Source of the DNA: Oppiella nova
Taxonomy: Eukaryota > Arthropoda > Arachnida > Sarcoptiformes > Oppiidae
Length of the DNA: 34,775 nucleotides
Direction of reading: 5' to 3'
NCBI GenBank assembly: GCA_905397405.1
Contig: CAJPVJ010000133.1
Location: 1 to 34,775, forward strand
This document shows positions 34,350 through 34,775 of this stretch, piece by piece (the stretch's first letter is position 1; each line of letters opens with the position of its first letter). Under the pieces are notes generated by a model, which did not search any database, had not been told where the DNA came from, and worked only from the letters and a program-made list of their open reading frames with translations. A program made the translations under genes and the position numbers.

Positions 34350-34740
34350 ATAGGGCTGACTTTTAGCCCAAAAACATTTAGGGCTGAGAGGCGACAGAAA
34401 TGAGCGAAATTAATAATGTGTTAGTTTTTTATAATGAGGCCTTTTCTGCACTAAAGGAGCACAAGGAGCACAGGACAGGCAGTAATAGCTCAGAATAAAT
34501 CTGAAAATTTTGCTGAACCCTGGAATACGTCAGTCACTACCCGTCCAATGGAGTGGAAACCAGAATTGGAGCTCAAGTCGAGCCCAGAGTGGAGTGAGGC
34601 TGACATTGCAGTGATTGCACGGTTTGCGAGTACAGTCCATTGGCGTACATATGAACACATCTGAGCGCAAAGTAATGATCGCTTCAACGTATTTCTCCTT
34701 CAACTGGGACTTCAAGTTCAAGACAAGTGGTTACAGCTCC

Positions 34741-34742
<2 letters not shown>
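34350..34742. other. GC-richer patch, unidentified
   Basis: Relative to the preceding 20 kb this stretch is clearly less AT-rich. It supports overlapping stop-free frames: plus strand 34455-34661 (first Met in RPMEWKPELELKSS) and minus strand 34490-34687 and 34530-34721. None matches a family I know and none has a clear start. It could be a 5' exon or regulatory region of a gene beyond the edge, or an old repeat. Confidence 0.3.

Positions 34743-34775
<33 letters not shown>
34743..34775. repeat. (CT)n microsatellite at the window end
   Basis: CT tract that runs off the right edge of the window; its true length is not visible. Confidence 0.95.

Noticed and set aside
34470-34500. tRNA D-arm-like AATAGCTCAGAA
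   Set aside because: No matching anticodon stem, T-loop (GGTTCGA) or acceptor stem around it.

Overview
The window looks like a strongly AT-rich piece of an arthropod nuclear genome. An acariform mite is my best guess, based on short 65-110 nt introns, many (GA)n/(CT)n microsatellites and low G+C; this is an inference. There is no bacterial organisation: no operons, no ribosome binding sites, no long open frames. Two single N bases (2280 and 9762) mark draft-assembly joins.

One gene can be reconstructed with confidence. On the minus strand, 8823 down to 4308, ten coding exons with canonical GT/AG junctions and consistent phases give an 872-residue protein. It is the orthologue of TMTC3, an ER multi-pass membrane protein with C-terminal TPR repeats, a family that O-mannosylates cadherin-type domains. 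Six of the ten exons are 125 nt or shorter, and one is a 15-nt microexon. I placed these by matching conserved family words and checking splice sites and phase by hand.

Region by region. 1-4307: AT-rich 3' flank with a (GA)20 tract, a 20-bp tandem repeat, a possible solo-LTR relic cut by the N at 2280, and a 44-bp-arm inverted repeat. 4308-8823: TMTC3, with intron 1 (796 nt) and intron 5 (527 nt) as its only sizeable introns. 8706-10819: a roughly 1.06-kb direct duplication around the N at 9762 that carries a second, truncated copy of exon 1; it looks like two haplotype versions placed in tandem. 10902-11422: two successive direct duplications, both with an offset of exactly 128 bp and both with one visible mismatch, again most like serialised heterozygosity. 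11423-34775: about 23 kb without a convincing gene, holding microsatellites, a 63-bp perfect inverted repeat whose two arms carry CT and GA tracts, a possible Tc1/mariner-type terminal relic, one candidate 44-residue small ORF and a GC-richer patch at the right edge.

I found no tRNA, rRNA, CRISPR or intact transposon gene, and no convincing new biological system. The most useful observations are the TMTC3 microexon, the repeat-embedded splice donor next to it, and the evidence that several apparent duplications are assembly artefacts.
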